A stretch of DNA of 64,000 nt from assembly GCA_015065965.1 (NCBI GenBank), contig SVPH01000008.1:16001-80000 (forward strand), in the 5' to 3' direction. This document shows, one piece after another, positions 9,281 through 18,833 of this stretch (within the stretch, counting starts at the first letter, position 1; every line of letters starts with the position of its first letter). Position numbers and translations under genes: made by a program. The notes below the pieces were generated by a model. The model made no database searches and was not told where the DNA came from. It worked only from the letters and a program-made list of their open reading frames with translations. This DNA is from Oscillospiraceae bacterium (GTDB lineage Bacteria; Bacillota; Clostridia; Oscillospirales; Acutalibacteraceae).

Positions 9281-9299
9281 AAATCCTCACTCCTTATTT

Positions 9300-10079
9300 T
9301 TACAGTAAGAACTTTTCTATCGCTTTGGCAACGCCGCAGTTACGGTTTGTATCGGTAACATAATCGGCAATGTCAAGAATGCTCTGCTGTGAATTAGCCA
9401 TTGCAACGCCGATACCGGCAAACTTAATCATATCCATATCATTATTGCTGTCACCGATTGCGATAGTGTTTTCTTTTTTTATTCCCGTCAGTTCAAGCAC
9501 TTTTTCAATGCCTTTAGCCTTATTAAGTCCTTTAACAACGCAGTCTGCATACCGCTCAAACTGAAAAACGGTTATTTTGTCTTTGAATTTTTCAATAAAA
9601 TCTTTCGGCGCTTCAACACCCATTGCAACAACCTGAATTTCATCGTTTCCGCAGATTTTTTCCATATCCGCAACGCTTGTAACGGCTATCTGGTAATCCG
9701 CACGCGCTCTGTCAGAGTTTTCAATCATATATATGTTTTTTAACCCTTCAAACATACACCAATACTCGGTATTGCTGAGAAAATATTCTGCCAGCCTGCA
9801 ACATAAATTCTTTGACATATACCGGCTGAAAACAGTTTTGCCGTTCATTGAAATCATTGCGCCGCTGCCCGCTATGATGCCGTCAAATTTTTCAATCTGT
9901 TCCATAAGAACGGGCGGAATATTACCCCATGAACGGCCCGTATTGATAAATACCAAATGACCCTTTTCCCTTGCGGCGTTCAGTGCATCAATATTTCTCT
10001 GCGGAATAATAAAACTATCCGCAAGCAAAGTGCCGTCAATATCAAGAAAAACCGCGTATCTGTCTTCAGATTTAATCAT
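9300..10079 (-). CDS. HAD-superfamily phosphatase, Cof type
   Basis: 259 residues, class IIB HAD hydrolase. Motif I is FLDIDGTLL with the two catalytic aspartates, motif II is in INTGRSW, and motif III/IV is GDSNNDMDMI. This family dephosphorylates sugar phosphates, FMN or PLP-like compounds; specificity cannot be read from sequence. The start lies one base after the tyrS stop region, with GAGG ahead of the ATG, so it is expressed from the tyrosine T-box promoter and should be lowered when tyrosyl-tRNA is fully charged. Confidence 0.88.
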   Translation of the reverse strand: MIKSEDRYAVFLDIDGTLLADSFIIPQRNIDALNAAREKGHLVFINTGRSWGNIPPVLMEQIEKFDGIIAGSGAMISMNGKTVFSRYMSKNLCCRLAEYFLSNTEYWCMFEGLKNIYMIENSDRARADYQIAVTSVADMEKICGNDEIQVVAMGVEAPKDFIEKFKDKITVFQFERYADCVVKGLNKAKGIEKVLELTGIKKENTIAIGDSNNDMDMIKFAGIGVAMANSQQSILDIADYVTDTNRNCGVAKAIEKFLL

Positions 10080-10081
10080 TT

Positions 10082-11305
10082 TTATGCCTCGATTTTATGG
10101 AAAATTTTCTTACCCTTCTTAACAACAATGGGCTTTTCTTTGAGAGCAGCCTGAGTGAAACTCATTGTGAAATCCGTAACCTTTGCATCGTCAACGGATA
10201 TGCCGCCCTGCTGAACAAGTCTTCTGCCCTCACCTCTTGACTTTGTAATTTCAGCCTTCATGAGGATATCAAGGATATCAATTGAACCGTCTGTAAAATC
10301 AGCATCGGAAAGAGCGGTTGAAGGCATGTTGTCAAGGTCTGCTGCGCCGCTGAAAATTGCCTTTGCTGCAGCCTGAGCCTTCGCTGCTTCTTCTTCACCG
10401 TGAACAAGTTTTGTAAGTTCAAAAGCAAGGATTTCCTTTGCTGTGTTAAGTTGGCTGCCTTCCCATGAATCCATTGCATCAATCTCTTCAAGCGGAAGGA
10501 AAGTAAGCATACGGATGCATTTGAGAACATCGTCATCGGCAACATTGCGCCAATACTGATAGAACTCATAGGGCGATGTCTTTTCAGGATCAAGCCAAAC
10601 TGCACCTGATGCTGTTTTACCCATCTTCTTGCCCTCTGAGTTGAGCAGAAGAGTAATAGTCATTGCATAAGCATCCTTGCCGAGTTTTTTACGGATAAGT
10701 TCCGTGCCGCCAAGCATGTTTGACCACTGGTCATCGCCGCCGAACTGCATGTTACAGCCGTATTCCTTGAAAAGATGATAGAAGTCATAACTCTGCATTA
10801 TCATATAGTTGAACTCAAGGAAACTGAGTCCTTTTTCCATTCTCTGCTTATAGCACTCTGCACGGAGCATGTTGTTAACCGAGAAGCAAGCACCGACTTC
10901 ACGCAGAACATCAACATAGTTGAGATCAAGAAGCCAATCAGCGTTGTTAATCATCATCGCTTTGCCCTCGCCGAACTCAATGAAACGGCTCATCTGCTTT
11001 TTGAAGCATTCAACATTGTGTTCAATCGTTTCTTTAGTAAGCACCTGACGAAGGTCGCTTCTGCCTGAAGGATCGCCGATCATGCCTGTACCGCCGCCGA
11101 GAAGGGCAATTGGTCTGTTGCCTGCCATCTGAAGGCGTTTCATAAGGCAAAGAGCCATAAAGTGACCTACATGGAGGCTGTCTGCCGTGGGGTCAAAGCC
11201 GATATAAAAAACTGCTTTGCCGTTGTTGATAAGATCTCTGATTTCCTTTTCATCTGTTACCTGTGCAATAAGACCTCTTGCAACAAGTTCTTCATAAATC
11301 TGCAT
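10082..11305 (-). CDS. tyrS: Tyrosyl-tRNA synthetase
   Basis: About 407-residue class Ic aminoacyl-tRNA synthetase that charges tRNA-Tyr. The HIGH signature appears as HVGHF, the substrate pocket as QSYDFYHLF and GGDDQWSN, and the KMSKS loop as [10 protein letters not shown]-terminal S4 RNA-binding domain (about 340-407) is present. I prefer the ATG at 11305 because AAAGGA lies nine bases upstream; the ATG at 11314 abuts that site. A tyrosine-specific T-box leader precedes it. It heads an operon with the HAD phosphatase and the hydrolase. Confidence 0.97.
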   Translation of the reverse strand: MQIYEELVARGLIAQVTDEKEIRDLINNGKAVFYIGFDPTADSLHVGHFMALCLMKRLQMAGNRPIALLGGGTGMIGDPSGRSDLRQVLTKETIEHNVECFKKQMSRFIEFGEGKAMMINNADWLLDLNYVDVLREVGACFSVNNMLRAECYKQRMEKGLSFLEFNYMIMQSYDFYHLFKEYGCNMQFGGDDQWSNMLGGTELIRKKLGKDAYAMTITLLLNSEGKKMGKTASGAVWLDPEKTSPYEFYQYWRNVADDDVLKCIRMLTFLPLEEIDAMDSWEGSQLNTAKEILAFELTKLVHGEEEAAKAQAAAKAIFSGAADLDNMPSTALSDADFTDGSIDILDILMKAEITKSRGEGRRLVQQGGISVDDAKVTDFTMSFTQAALKEKPIVVKKGKKIFHKIEA

Positions 11306-11336
11306 ATTAAACATTCCTTTCGGTATTATTTATAAA

Positions 11337-11600
11337 ATAAAAATAACCCTCTGCCATTGCTGACAGAGGGCGAATTATCGCGGTACCACCTCTAATTTGA
11401 GCCTGCCTCACGGCAAACTCCTCTGCGGGTTTATATAAAACCCTTACGCTTTAACGGGCGCACCCGGCTTTTGCCTACTGCAATTTTCAGCAAAGCGGCT
11501 CAGGGATGTATTTCACACGCTTTCCGTTATCCCCTTTCACCTGCCGGAGACTCTCTGAAACAGAAATTACGGTTACTCCTTCCCGTCACTGCCATTAAAT
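11337..11600 (-). ncRNA. T-box riboswitch, tyrosine specifier
   Basis: Minus-strand leader of tyrS. The conserved T-box AGGTGGTACCGCG is at 11391-11379. The terminator hairpin CCCTCTG/CAGAGGG (11370-11347) is followed by a U-rich run. In stem I the stretch GTGAAATACATCCCTGAG matches the specifier-loop pattern with codon UAC (11510-11508), a tyrosine codon. The UGGU of the antiterminator fits an A discriminator base on tRNA-Tyr. Uncharged tRNA-Tyr binding should allow read-through into tyrS and the two genes behind it. The 5' boundary is approximate. Confidence 0.93.
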
Positions 11601-11609
11601 ATATAATAC

Positions 11610-11638
11610 ATTATAAAAATAAAATCACTCTTTGTCAA
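11610..11638 (-). promoter_or_regulatory. Consensus promoter for the tyrS T-box operon
   Basis: Minus strand: perfect TTGACA (11638-11633), 17 bases, perfect TATAAT (11615-11610). The -35 box lies inside the last codons of the SGNH hydrolase gene, so the operon is packed against its neighbour. Confidence 0.85.
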
Positions 11639-12347
11639 GTGCTTTAAGCCATTCTTCGGCAATAAGCATATGACCTGCCACGGTAGGATGCGTTCCGTCC
11701 CATATCAAATATTCAACACGGGATTTTTCGGCTTCTTCTTTAAACCTGTCATACAAAGGAACAAACACACAGCCGTTTTCTTCAGCAACCGCTCTTGCTG
11801 CAATACGGATTTTCTCCGTTGCCTCTTTGCGGTATTCTATGTGATTAACATCGGTTTCAGGGCCGAAAGAAGGTACACTTTCCTCGCATTCAGGATGTGG
11901 AATCCGCCTGTTATTATAAACATCCGCAGGTATATTAAAATAGAACGGCTCACAAACAATAATCTTTATATTGCCGAGTTTTTCTTTTGTCAAAGCAATT
12001 GCGTCTTCAAGATTCTTTCTGTATCTCTCAACCGTTTCGTCAACGGTAATGCCTTCAAGATAGCCTGAGTGACCGTCATTAACACCTGCAAGGATGCTCA
12101 GAACGGTAGGCTTGTTATCAATTACATCTTCCTGCCATTTTTCAAGCAACTGACCCATTCTATAACCTGAATAACCCTTGTTGACGAATTTCGGCATCGT
12201 ATCCGAATTATCAAGCGCAAGTTTTGCAGAAACAATAAACTGATAGCCGTGACCCATGATATGGTTTAAATCCATGCGTTTGACTCTGTTTCCGTCGGTT
12301 ATTGAATCGCCTGAAAACAGAACTATATCTTTATCGGTAAGTTTCAA
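11625..12347 (-). CDS. SGNH/GDSL-family hydrolase
   Basis: About 240 residues, probably a cytosolic esterase or carbohydrate deacetylase. Block I is LFSGDSITDGN with the catalytic Ser, a block-II glycine is in GYSGYRMG, block III is GVNDG, and block V is WDGTHPT with the catalytic Asp and His. The start is most likely the TTG at 12347. GAGGTGA overlaps the stop of the preceding gene and sits five bases ahead; longer in-frame starts run back into that gene. It follows the TIM-barrel protein, and together they occupy the place where spoIVB and spo0A often follow recN. Confidence 0.85.
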   Translation of the reverse strand: MKLTDKDIVLFSGDSITDGNRVKRMDLNHIMGHGYQFIVSAKLALDNSDTMPKFVNKGYSGYRMGQLLEKWQEDVIDNKPTVLSILAGVNDGHSGYLEGITVDETVERYRKNLEDAIALTKEKLGNIKIIVCEPFYFNIPADVYNNRRIPHPECEESVPSFGPETDVNHIEYRKEATEKIRIAARAVAEENGCVFVPLYDRFKEEAEKSRVEYLIWDGTHPTVAGHMLIAEEWLKALDKE

Positions 12348-12357
12348 CGCAGTCACC

Positions 12358-13131
12358 TCATCTGAGAATTTTGAGCACTTCGTATGCCGCGGCTGCGTCT
12401 TCGGGGAAATCAATCACATCTGCTTCAACAGAGCAATGCTCAACTCCGATTGCCTTCAAAGGCGCTATAAAATCATACTGGCTGAATTCATCACCTGCTT
12501 TTGGATAAATGCGTTTGCAGTCAAGCGGAGGTGCAGGATTGGGATTGGATGTATGCGCATGGATAATCCAGCCCTTATACTTGAGAAGTTTGTCCATTTC
12601 TTCATTCTGATAGAACATATGGGCAACATCAGCAAGCACTTTTACATATGGTGAATCAACTTTTTTTGCGATTTCAACGCCATCATCAATCGTATTGATT
12701 GCGTTGCATTCCTGAGGTCTGAGAGGTTCAATGGCAACGGGCAAATTATACTTTTCCGCCTGAGGAACAACATAATTTTTGAGAAAATCAACTATTTCCG
12801 CTCTGCCTTCTTCAATGCTCATTCCTTCAGGAATTCTTCTTGCACCGGATGAACCGAAAACAAGATATTTAAGGCCGAGATAAGATGCGTTTTTGAAAAG
12901 CCTTTCAAGATACTCAGTTATCTTTTCACCATCTTTTTCTTCACCGACAACACGCAAACCGATAAAACAGTTTGCCGCAACAACTGGCAAACCTGTTGCT
13001 TTCATTGCATCAAGATCCTCAACGGTTTTTGAGGCTATCTGCTGACAGTGACTCTCGGCATAATCATAGCCGAGCGATTTGATAAGTTTCATTTTTTCTA
13101 TATCTGTTCCAACACATACTCCGATTTTCAC
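12358..13131 (-). CDS. Sugar phosphate isomerase/epimerase-like TIM-barrel protein
   Basis: 257 residues of the AP-endonuclease-2-type barrel, likely metal-dependent. Visible strands with probable metal ligands: YDYAESHCQQI, VAIEPLRPQE, VLADVAHMFYQ, WIIHAHTSN and CSVEADV. It starts two bases after recN and its stop overlaps the ribosome site of the SGNH hydrolase, so all three are probably co-transcribed. The pairing with an SGNH esterase suggests sugar or modified-glycan metabolism rather than DNA repair, but the substrate is unknown. It is only distantly similar to the other two barrel genes in this window. Confidence 0.8.
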   Translation of the reverse strand: MKIGVCVGTDIEKMKLIKSLGYDYAESHCQQIASKTVEDLDAMKATGLPVVAANCFIGLRVVGEEKDGEKITEYLERLFKNASYLGLKYLVFGSSGARRIPEGMSIEEGRAEIVDFLKNYVVPQAEKYNLPVAIEPLRPQECNAINTIDDGVEIAKKVDSPYVKVLADVAHMFYQNEEMDKLLKYKGWIIHAHTSNPNPAPPLDCKRIYPKAGDEFSQYDFIAPLKAIGVEHCSVEADVIDFPEDAAAAYEVLKILR

Positions 13132-13133
13132 CT

Positions 13134-14798
13134 TTACATCCTCCTTGCGTTGGTTAACATCTCTTTTGCTGTTTCAAGTTGCAAAGCGGTAACACTGCCG
13201 CCTGCGGTTATCCTTGCAATTTCGGCGGCTCTGCCGTCAAAATCAAGTGTATCAATTTTGGTGTATGTTTTATTTTTATCAACGGATTTTTCTATTTTCA
13301 TGTGCCTGTCTGCCTGAGCGGCAATACGGGCAAGATGAGTAACGCAGATAACCTGCCTGCCCTTAGAAACCTGATGAAGTTTGAGCGCAATTTTCTCGGC
13401 AGCCGAACCGCTGACACCAGTATCAATCTCATCAAAAATAAGCGTTGCAATTTCATCTTTATCAGAAAGAACATTTTTGATTGCAAGCATAATTCTTGAA
13501 AGTTCACCGCCCGATGCAATCTTTGCAATTGGTCTGGGCTCCTGACCGGGGTTTGCACTGATAAGAAACTCTATTGCATCCGCACCTCTTGATGTAAGTG
13601 CGGTTTGCTTGCGGTCAACAACAAATGTTACTTTAGGCATATCAAGAAATTCAAGTTCCGCCTTAACGCTTTTTTCAAAATCTCTTGCCGCTTTCATACG
13701 GCTGTCGGTAAGTTTGGCAGACAGAACTTTTATTTCATCCGAAAGAGCATAAAGTTTTTCTTCAAGTTCGGATATTCTCTCGTCAGAAATCTCAATTTCG
13801 TTTCTTTCGGCAACTGCCTTTTCGAGCGTTGCAAGAATCTCGGTTTCCGTAGCACCGTATTTCATGGAAAGACGGTAAAGAAAATCGAGCCTTTCATTGA
13901 TTTGCGAGAGCCTTTCGGGGCTGTAATCAAAGCCTTCGGTAAGCGAGCGTATTTCAGCGGTAAAATCTGCAAGTTCATATGCAATGCCTCTGACCCCTTT
14001 GGCGCAGCCTTCCGCATTCTGAAAATATTTTGAAGCAGTTTCAAGTTCGTGGGCGCAATCTTCGATACCCGAGAGAATTCCGTTCTCCGCCTTAAGCGCT
14101 GAATACGCCTTTTCAAGCGATTTTATAACCTTTCCGCTGTGTTGCAGAAGTTCTTTTTCTTTGGAAAGTTCTTCTCTTTCTCCCTCACGGACATTCGCCT
14201 GCTCAATTTCATTTATCTGAAAATTGAGATAATCAAGCCTTGCCGCCTTTTCATCCCTGCTGTCATAAAGCGATTCAAGTTCTTTTTTAACAGCAACAAG
14301 ATTTGAGAAAACCTGCTTATATTTGCTGCGCAAATCGAAATTTTCCGCAAGCAAATCGATAAATCCGCAGTGCTTATCGGGCGAAAGAAGTGCCTGACTG
14401 TCGTGCTGACCGTGAATATTTATAAGACCCGAACCTATTTCTTTAAGGGCGGAAACCGTTGCAGGGCAGCCGTTTATACGGCAAGCATTTTTGCCTGCAG
14501 AATTTATCGAACGGCTGAGCACAAGAGTTTTATCAGGCATTTTTTCAATACCCATTTCATCAAGAACACGCTCGGTTTCATCACTGATATCAGCAAACGA
14601 AGCATACACTCTTGCGCTCTCTGCACCCGAACGTATAAGTTCCCTTGACGTACGCTCACCAAGCACAGCGTTAATCGCATCAATAACAATGGATTTACCT
14701 GCGCCCGTTTCACCCGTCATAACATTAAGCCCTGAGTCAAATTCAATCTCAGCACTCTCAATAACGGCAATATTCTCGATTTTTAAATCGATAAGCAT
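13134..14798 (-). CDS. recN: DNA repair protein RecN
   Basis: 554 residues, the normal RecN length. SMC-like ATPase acting at DNA double-strand breaks. Walker A GETGAGKS is near residue 30. A long coiled-coil region with charged heptads spans about 150-360. The signature motif is ASGGELSRIMLA, Walker B is LIFDEIDTGVSG, followed by the H-loop VTHLARIAA. It follows argR as in many Clostridia. Normal start, with AAAGGAAAG upstream. Confidence 0.96.
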   Translation of the reverse strand: MLIDLKIENIAVIESAEIEFDSGLNVMTGETGAGKSIVIDAINAVLGERTSRELIRSGAESARVYASFADISDETERVLDEMGIEKMPDKTLVLSRSINSAGKNACRINGCPATVSALKEIGSGLINIHGQHDSQALLSPDKHCGFIDLLAENFDLRSKYKQVFSNLVAVKKELESLYDSRDEKAARLDYLNFQINEIEQANVREGEREELSKEKELLQHSGKVIKSLEKAYSALKAENGILSGIEDCAHELETASKYFQNAEGCAKGVRGIAYELADFTAEIRSLTEGFDYSPERLSQINERLDFLYRLSMKYGATETEILATLEKAVAERNEIEISDERISELEEKLYALSDEIKVLSAKLTDSRMKAARDFEKSVKAELEFLDMPKVTFVVDRKQTALTSRGADAIEFLISANPGQEPRPIAKIASGGELSRIMLAIKNVLSDKDEIATLIFDEIDTGVSGSAAEKIALKLHQVSKGRQVICVTHLARIAAQADRHMKIEKSVDKNKTYTKIDTLDFDGRAAEIARITAGGSVTALQLETAKEMLTNARRM

Positions 14799-14824
14799 AA
14801 CTAAAAATCTTTCCTTTCAGGAAT

Positions 14825-15274
14825 TCAGTCAACAAGTTCGGCAATTGCATCTTTCATGCTGCCTGCAAGTTCCGGAGTTCTGCAAAGTGCAAAAATGGTG
14901 TCATCACCGGCAAGAGTGCCTACAAGACCCTCCCAGTGCATTGAATCAAGTGCCGCACACGCAGCCTGAGCCATGCCGGTATAGCAGCGGATAACAACTG
15001 TATTACCTGCATAGTCGGCAGAAATTACGGAATGGCTGAAAATACTTCTGTATTTGCCGAGAAGTTCGCCTGAGTCACCGTTATCAACCGCATAGCGGCT
15101 TCTGCCCATCTCATCAACTTTTTTGATGAGCCTTAAATCCTTGATATCTCTTGAAATAGTTGCCTGAGTTGTGTCAAAGCCCTCGCTTTTAAGCATTTCG
15201 AGAAGGTCTGTCTGAGTTGAGAGGCAATGCTGTTCAATAAGTCTGATTATAGCCTCATGTCTTTTCTTTTTCAC
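14825..15274 (-). CDS. argR: Arginine repressor ArgR
   Basis: 149 residues, full length. The N-terminal winged helix (residues 1-70) includes TTQATISRDIKDLRL. The C-terminal hexamerisation and arginine-binding domain carries GTLAGDDTIF. It represses arginine biosynthesis and can activate catabolism. The start is a GTG at 15274 with GGAGTGTAAATT ahead. It lies in the conserved recN-argR-nadK-tlyA arrangement; no arginine genes are in the window. Confidence 0.95.
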   Translation of the reverse strand: MKKKRHEAIIRLIEQHCLSTQTDLLEMLKSEGFDTTQATISRDIKDLRLIKKVDEMGRSRYAVDNGDSGELLGKYRSIFSHSVISADYAGNTVVIRCYTGMAQAACAALDSMHWEGLVGTLAGDDTIFALCRTPELAGSMKDAIAELVD

Positions 15275-15293
15275 AATTTACACTCCTTAAGTT

Positions 15294-16142
15294 TTATCTT
15301 CTTTGCGCGAGTTTCTTATATAAAATGTCGATAAAATTATCCGACTTTATTCTGATAAAGTTTGCCGTGAATTCCGCTCTTGATATTTCTGCATGACAGC
15401 CTTTCTCAATCGTGACAGGCTGAACGCCGTCTGCGGAAATGCAAAGAGTCTGTTCTTCCGCAGAGTTAACCGTCAGTACCGCATCGGGTCTGAAAATCAG
15501 CGAGCGGTCAACAAGCGAATGAGGACACAGCGGTGTTAAAAGAATACTTTCAAGTTCAGGGTCAACAACAGGGCCTCCTGCCGAAAGAGAGTAAGCCGTT
15601 GAACCCGTCGGAGTTGAAATCAGCACACCGTCACACAGATAACTGTTAAAACGGCTGGAATTGAGTGAAACATCAATCGCCGTCATTCTCTGCTTTTCTT
15701 CATTTGTGATAAGGCAGTCATTGACGCAATAGTCGCTGTCAATAACTTCACTGCCCTTCATTATTTTTGTTTTAAGCATAAGGCGTTTATCAAGAGAATA
15801 ATCACCCTCTATAAGCCTTGAAAGCAGGTGAAGTTCGTTATCTTCAAGCCCTGCCATAAAAGCAAGCCTTCCTGCATTAACGCCGAGAATCGGTTTATGT
15901 CTGACTGCAGCAAGTTTAGCGGCATGGATAATTGAACCGTCGCCGCCAACCGCAATAACGGCATCACATCCGTCAAGAGCATCTTCTTCAGGCAAGAATT
16001 TTGCTCCGGTAAATTCAAATTCCGATTTATGTTCGGCGGAAAAGCAGAATTCTGCACCGAGTTTTTTTAAACTGCTGCAAATTCCTGCCGTGACCCCTGC
16101 AGCCTCGGAACGGGTAAGATTGGGAACAAGAGTAATTTTCAT
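15294..16142 (-). CDS. nadK: NAD kinase
   Basis: 282 residues. Phosphorylates NAD to NADP using ATP. The catalytic GGDGSIIHAAK is near residue 70, the NADDK pocket NDCLI follows, and the conserved STPTGSTAYSLSAGGP loop sits in the C-terminal domain. Between tlyA and argR, the usual clostridial place. Start ATG at 16142, 14 bases after the end of tlyA. Confidence 0.96.
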   Translation of the reverse strand: MKITLVPNLTRSEAAGVTAGICSSLKKLGAEFCFSAEHKSEFEFTGAKFLPEEDALDGCDAVIAVGGDGSIIHAAKLAAVRHKPILGVNAGRLAFMAGLEDNELHLLSRLIEGDYSLDKRLMLKTKIMKGSEVIDSDYCVNDCLITNEEKQRMTAIDVSLNSSRFNSYLCDGVLISTPTGSTAYSLSAGGPVVDPELESILLTPLCPHSLVDRSLIFRPDAVLTVNSAEEQTLCISADGVQPVTIEKGCHAEISRAEFTANFIRIKSDNFIDILYKKLAQRR

Positions 16143-16156
16143 AAATTTTACCCTCT

Positions 16157-16966
16157 TTATTTATCCAGATTTTCGTGCGAACGCTCAACAAGTTCCGAAA
16201 CAGAACCTTCCCAGAGCATTTCGCCGTTATCGGTTTTTTCAATATACATAAGGTACTCAATGTTGCCCTCAGGCCCTTTGATCGGTGAAAAATCAACGCC
16301 AAGAACTTTGAAGCCGTTTTCAGATGCAAACAACGTTATGTTCTCAACAACATTTTCGTGAACACTCTTATCTCTGACAACGCCCTTTTTTCCTATGTTC
16401 TCTTTACCTGCTTCAAACTGCGGTTTTATAAGGCAAACCGACCTTCCGCCGTTTTTAAGCAAAGTGTGCATAACAGGCAAAATAAGTTTAAGGGAAATAA
16501 AAGATACATCAACAGATGCAAAATCAACTTCATCAGGCACCTGCTCCCTTGTGACATATCTGAAATTTGTTCTTTCAAGATTAACAACTCTTTCATCACA
16601 GCGGAGTTTCCATGCAAGTTGACCGTAACCCACATCAATTGCATAAACCTTTTTTGCTCCGTTTGTGAGCATACAGTCTGTAAAACCTCCTGTTGAAGCG
16701 CCGATATCCATACACACGCAATCAGAAAGGTCAAGCCCGAAACTTCTGACAGCCTTATCGAGTTTAAGACCGCCTCTGCTGACAAAAGGATTAACCGCAC
16801 CCCTGACTTCAATCACATCGGTTTCTTTTATATTCACGCCGCCCTTGAGCGCTTTCTGACCGTTGAGATAAACGCTGCCTGCCATTATCATTGCTTTTGC
16901 CTTTTCTCTTGTTTCAGCAAAGCCTCTCTCATAAACGGCGACATCAAGCCGTAATTTTTCGCTCAT
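16157..16966 (-). CDS. tlyA: TlyA-family rRNA 2'-O-methyltransferase
   Basis: 269 residues. An N-terminal S4 RNA-binding domain (about 1-62: RLDVAVYERG, VYLNGQ) is followed by an FtsJ/RrmJ-like SAM methyltransferase with DIGASTGGFTDC, DVGYGQLAW and a KPQFEAG segment. Homologues methylate the ribose of 16S and 23S rRNA; the old name is hemolysin A. The ATG overlaps the dxs stop by four bases, which implies translational coupling. Confidence 0.94.
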   Translation of the reverse strand: MSEKLRLDVAVYERGFAETREKAKAMIMAGSVYLNGQKALKGGVNIKETDVIEVRGAVNPFVSRGGLKLDKAVRSFGLDLSDCVCMDIGASTGGFTDCMLTNGAKKVYAIDVGYGQLAWKLRCDERVVNLERTNFRYVTREQVPDEVDFASVDVSFISLKLILPVMHTLLKNGGRSVCLIKPQFEAGKENIGKKGVVRDKSVHENVVENITLFASENGFKVLGVDFSPIKGPEGNIEYLMYIEKTDNGEMLWEGSVSELVERSHENLDK

Positions 16967-18831
16967 CGCATAACCTCATTCAATATCTTTTGGCTCATTT
17001 TTTCTGCACTCAGAGAATATTTTTCCATAAGTTTCGGAACGCTTGCGTGGCTCACGAACTCATCTTCAACTGCAGTTAATGAAAATTTTCCCTGATAACC
17101 GTTTTCAAGCAAACGGGCAGCAAGTGCTTCGCCTGTACCGCCCGAACGCATACCCTCTTCAAAAAAGAAAATGCTTTTACATTTTGATGCTTCTTCTGAA
17201 ACACCCTGCGGCATTGGCTTAATTTTATGGATTTTGATAATTTTTACATTAAGACCTTTTTCGTAAAGCATATGAATCGCTTTGACAGCATTAAAATAAA
17301 GCCTGCCGTAAGTGACAATTGCAATATCGGCATCTGCATTACCGATAACTTCATAATCCGCACCGCTTGTATTATTGAAATCACCTACATCAGGCATACT
17401 GCCCCTCGGATAGCGGATAACAACAAGGTTTTCGTCCTTATAAAATGCGTTATACATTGCTTTGGAAAGTTCATTATAAGTTGACGGCGAATAGACGGTT
17501 GTGTTAGGCAGACTTTGAGTCAGCGACACATCAAAAAGACCCTGATGAGTTTCTCCGTCCTCACCGACAAATCCCGCTCTGTCAACCGCTATAACCATTT
17601 TTTTGCGTTGAAGCGCACCGTCATGGATCAGTTGGTCGGAACACCTTTGAAGAAAAGTTGAATAAACCGCAAAAACAGGAATCATTCCGCCTGCAGATAA
17701 ACCGCTTGCAAAAGTTACCGCATGCTCCTCCGCAATGCCTACATCATAAAAGCGTTCAGAGTAATTCTTGGAAAATTCTTCAAGCCCCGTGCCCAAAGCC
17801 ATTGCTGCGGTTATGGCACAGATACGCCTGTCCTTTGATGCAAATTCGCCAAGTGTTTTGCCGAAGTGTACCGAAAAACTGTCACCGGACGAAAGCGGCT
17901 CACCTGTATTAATATCGAATTTGGAAATACCGTGGAACTTTTCGGGTGCAGTTTCCGCAAAATCATATCCCCTGCCCTTTACGGTATTGATATGGATTAC
18001 AACTGGTACGGAAACCATCTTTGCGCTGTTCATTGCTTCGCAAAGACTGCTGATGTTATGGCCGTCAATGGGACCGATATATTTGAATCCCAAATCCTCA
18101 AAAAACGAACTGGAATAGATAATATTCTTAAGTGTTGTTTTGAGTTTGAATATATGGTTTGACAAAGACTTGCCGACAAGCGGAATACGTCTGAGCGTTT
18201 TCTCCGTACCTGCCTTAAATCGGTAATATTCGGGCTTTGCACGCACAGCAGCAAGATATCTCGCCATAGCACCGACATTCTCAGAAATAGACATCTCATT
18301 ATCATTCAGAATAACAATGAGCCTTGTTTTTGTTGAGCCTGCGTGATTCAGCGCTTCATAAACCATTCCGTTGCCGAAAGAACCGTCACCTATAACTGCA
18401 ACAGCATAGTTCTTTGATCCTTTTACTGCATTAGCAGCGGCAATACCTGCCGCCTGAGAGACAGAAACACCTGCATGACCTTCATAAAAACTGTCATGCT
18501 CGCTTTCATCGGGACGGACAAAGCCCGATACACCGCCTTCGGTTCTCAGTGTTGAAAAAGAAGGATATCTGCCCGTGAGCAACTTATGAGCATAAGCCTG
18601 GTGACCAACATCCCAAACAATTTTGTCATCAGGTGAATTGAAAGATTTATGAAGAGCAACGGTCAACTCAACCGTGCCGAGATTTGACGCAAGGTGACCG
18701 CCTGTTGATGCAACTGTATCAACAAGTGTTTTGCGTATTTCCGAACACAGATTTTCAAGTTCAGTTTCGCTCAGATTTTTAATATCCGAGGGATTATTTA
18801 TATTTTCAAGTATTGAAACTTCATTGTTCAT
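16963..18831 (-). CDS. dxs: 1-deoxy-D-xylulose-5-phosphate synthase
   Basis: 622 residues, full length. A TPP-dependent enzyme that joins pyruvate and glyceraldehyde-3-phosphate in the first step of the MEP isoprenoid route. TPP motif GDGSFGNGM, NDNEMSISENVG, catalytic AEEHAVTFA and DRAGFVGEDGETHQG are all present. Its neighbour ispA makes prenyl diphosphates and ispE of the same route lies at 32434, so this organism uses the MEP pathway. Two-base gap from ispA and a four-base overlap with tlyA. Confidence 0.97.
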   Translation of the reverse strand: MNNEVSILENINNPSDIKNLSETELENLCSEIRKTLVDTVASTGGHLASNLGTVELTVALHKSFNSPDDKIVWDVGHQAYAHKLLTGRYPSFSTLRTEGGVSGFVRPDESEHDSFYEGHAGVSVSQAAGIAAANAVKGSKNYAVAVIGDGSFGNGMVYEALNHAGSTKTRLIVILNDNEMSISENVGAMARYLAAVRAKPEYYRFKAGTEKTLRRIPLVGKSLSNHIFKLKTTLKNIIYSSSFFEDLGFKYIGPIDGHNISSLCEAMNSAKMVSVPVVIHINTVKGRGYDFAETAPEKFHGISKFDINTGEPLSSGDSFSVHFGKTLGEFASKDRRICAITAAMALGTGLEEFSKNYSERFYDVGIAEEHAVTFASGLSAGGMIPVFAVYSTFLQRCSDQLIHDGALQRKKMVIAVDRAGFVGEDGETHQGLFDVSLTQSLPNTTVYSPSTYNELSKAMYNAFYKDENLVVIRYPRGSMPDVGDFNNTSGADYEVIGNADADIAIVTYGRLYFNAVKAIHMLYEKGLNVKIIKIHKIKPMPQGVSEEASKCKSIFFFEEGMRSGGTGEALAARLLENGYQGKFSLTAVEDEFVSHASVPKLMEKYSLSAEKMSQKILNEVMR

Positions 18832-18833
18832 AA

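Noticed and set aside
12348..12413. Longer N-terminus for the SGNH hydrolase
   Set aside because: It would lie inside the preceding gene and lacks a ribosome site, while the TTG at 12347 has GAGGTGA at ideal distance.
16157..16966. Hemolysin
   Set aside because: The name is historical; the S4 domain plus FtsJ-like methyltransferase shows an rRNA methyltransferase.
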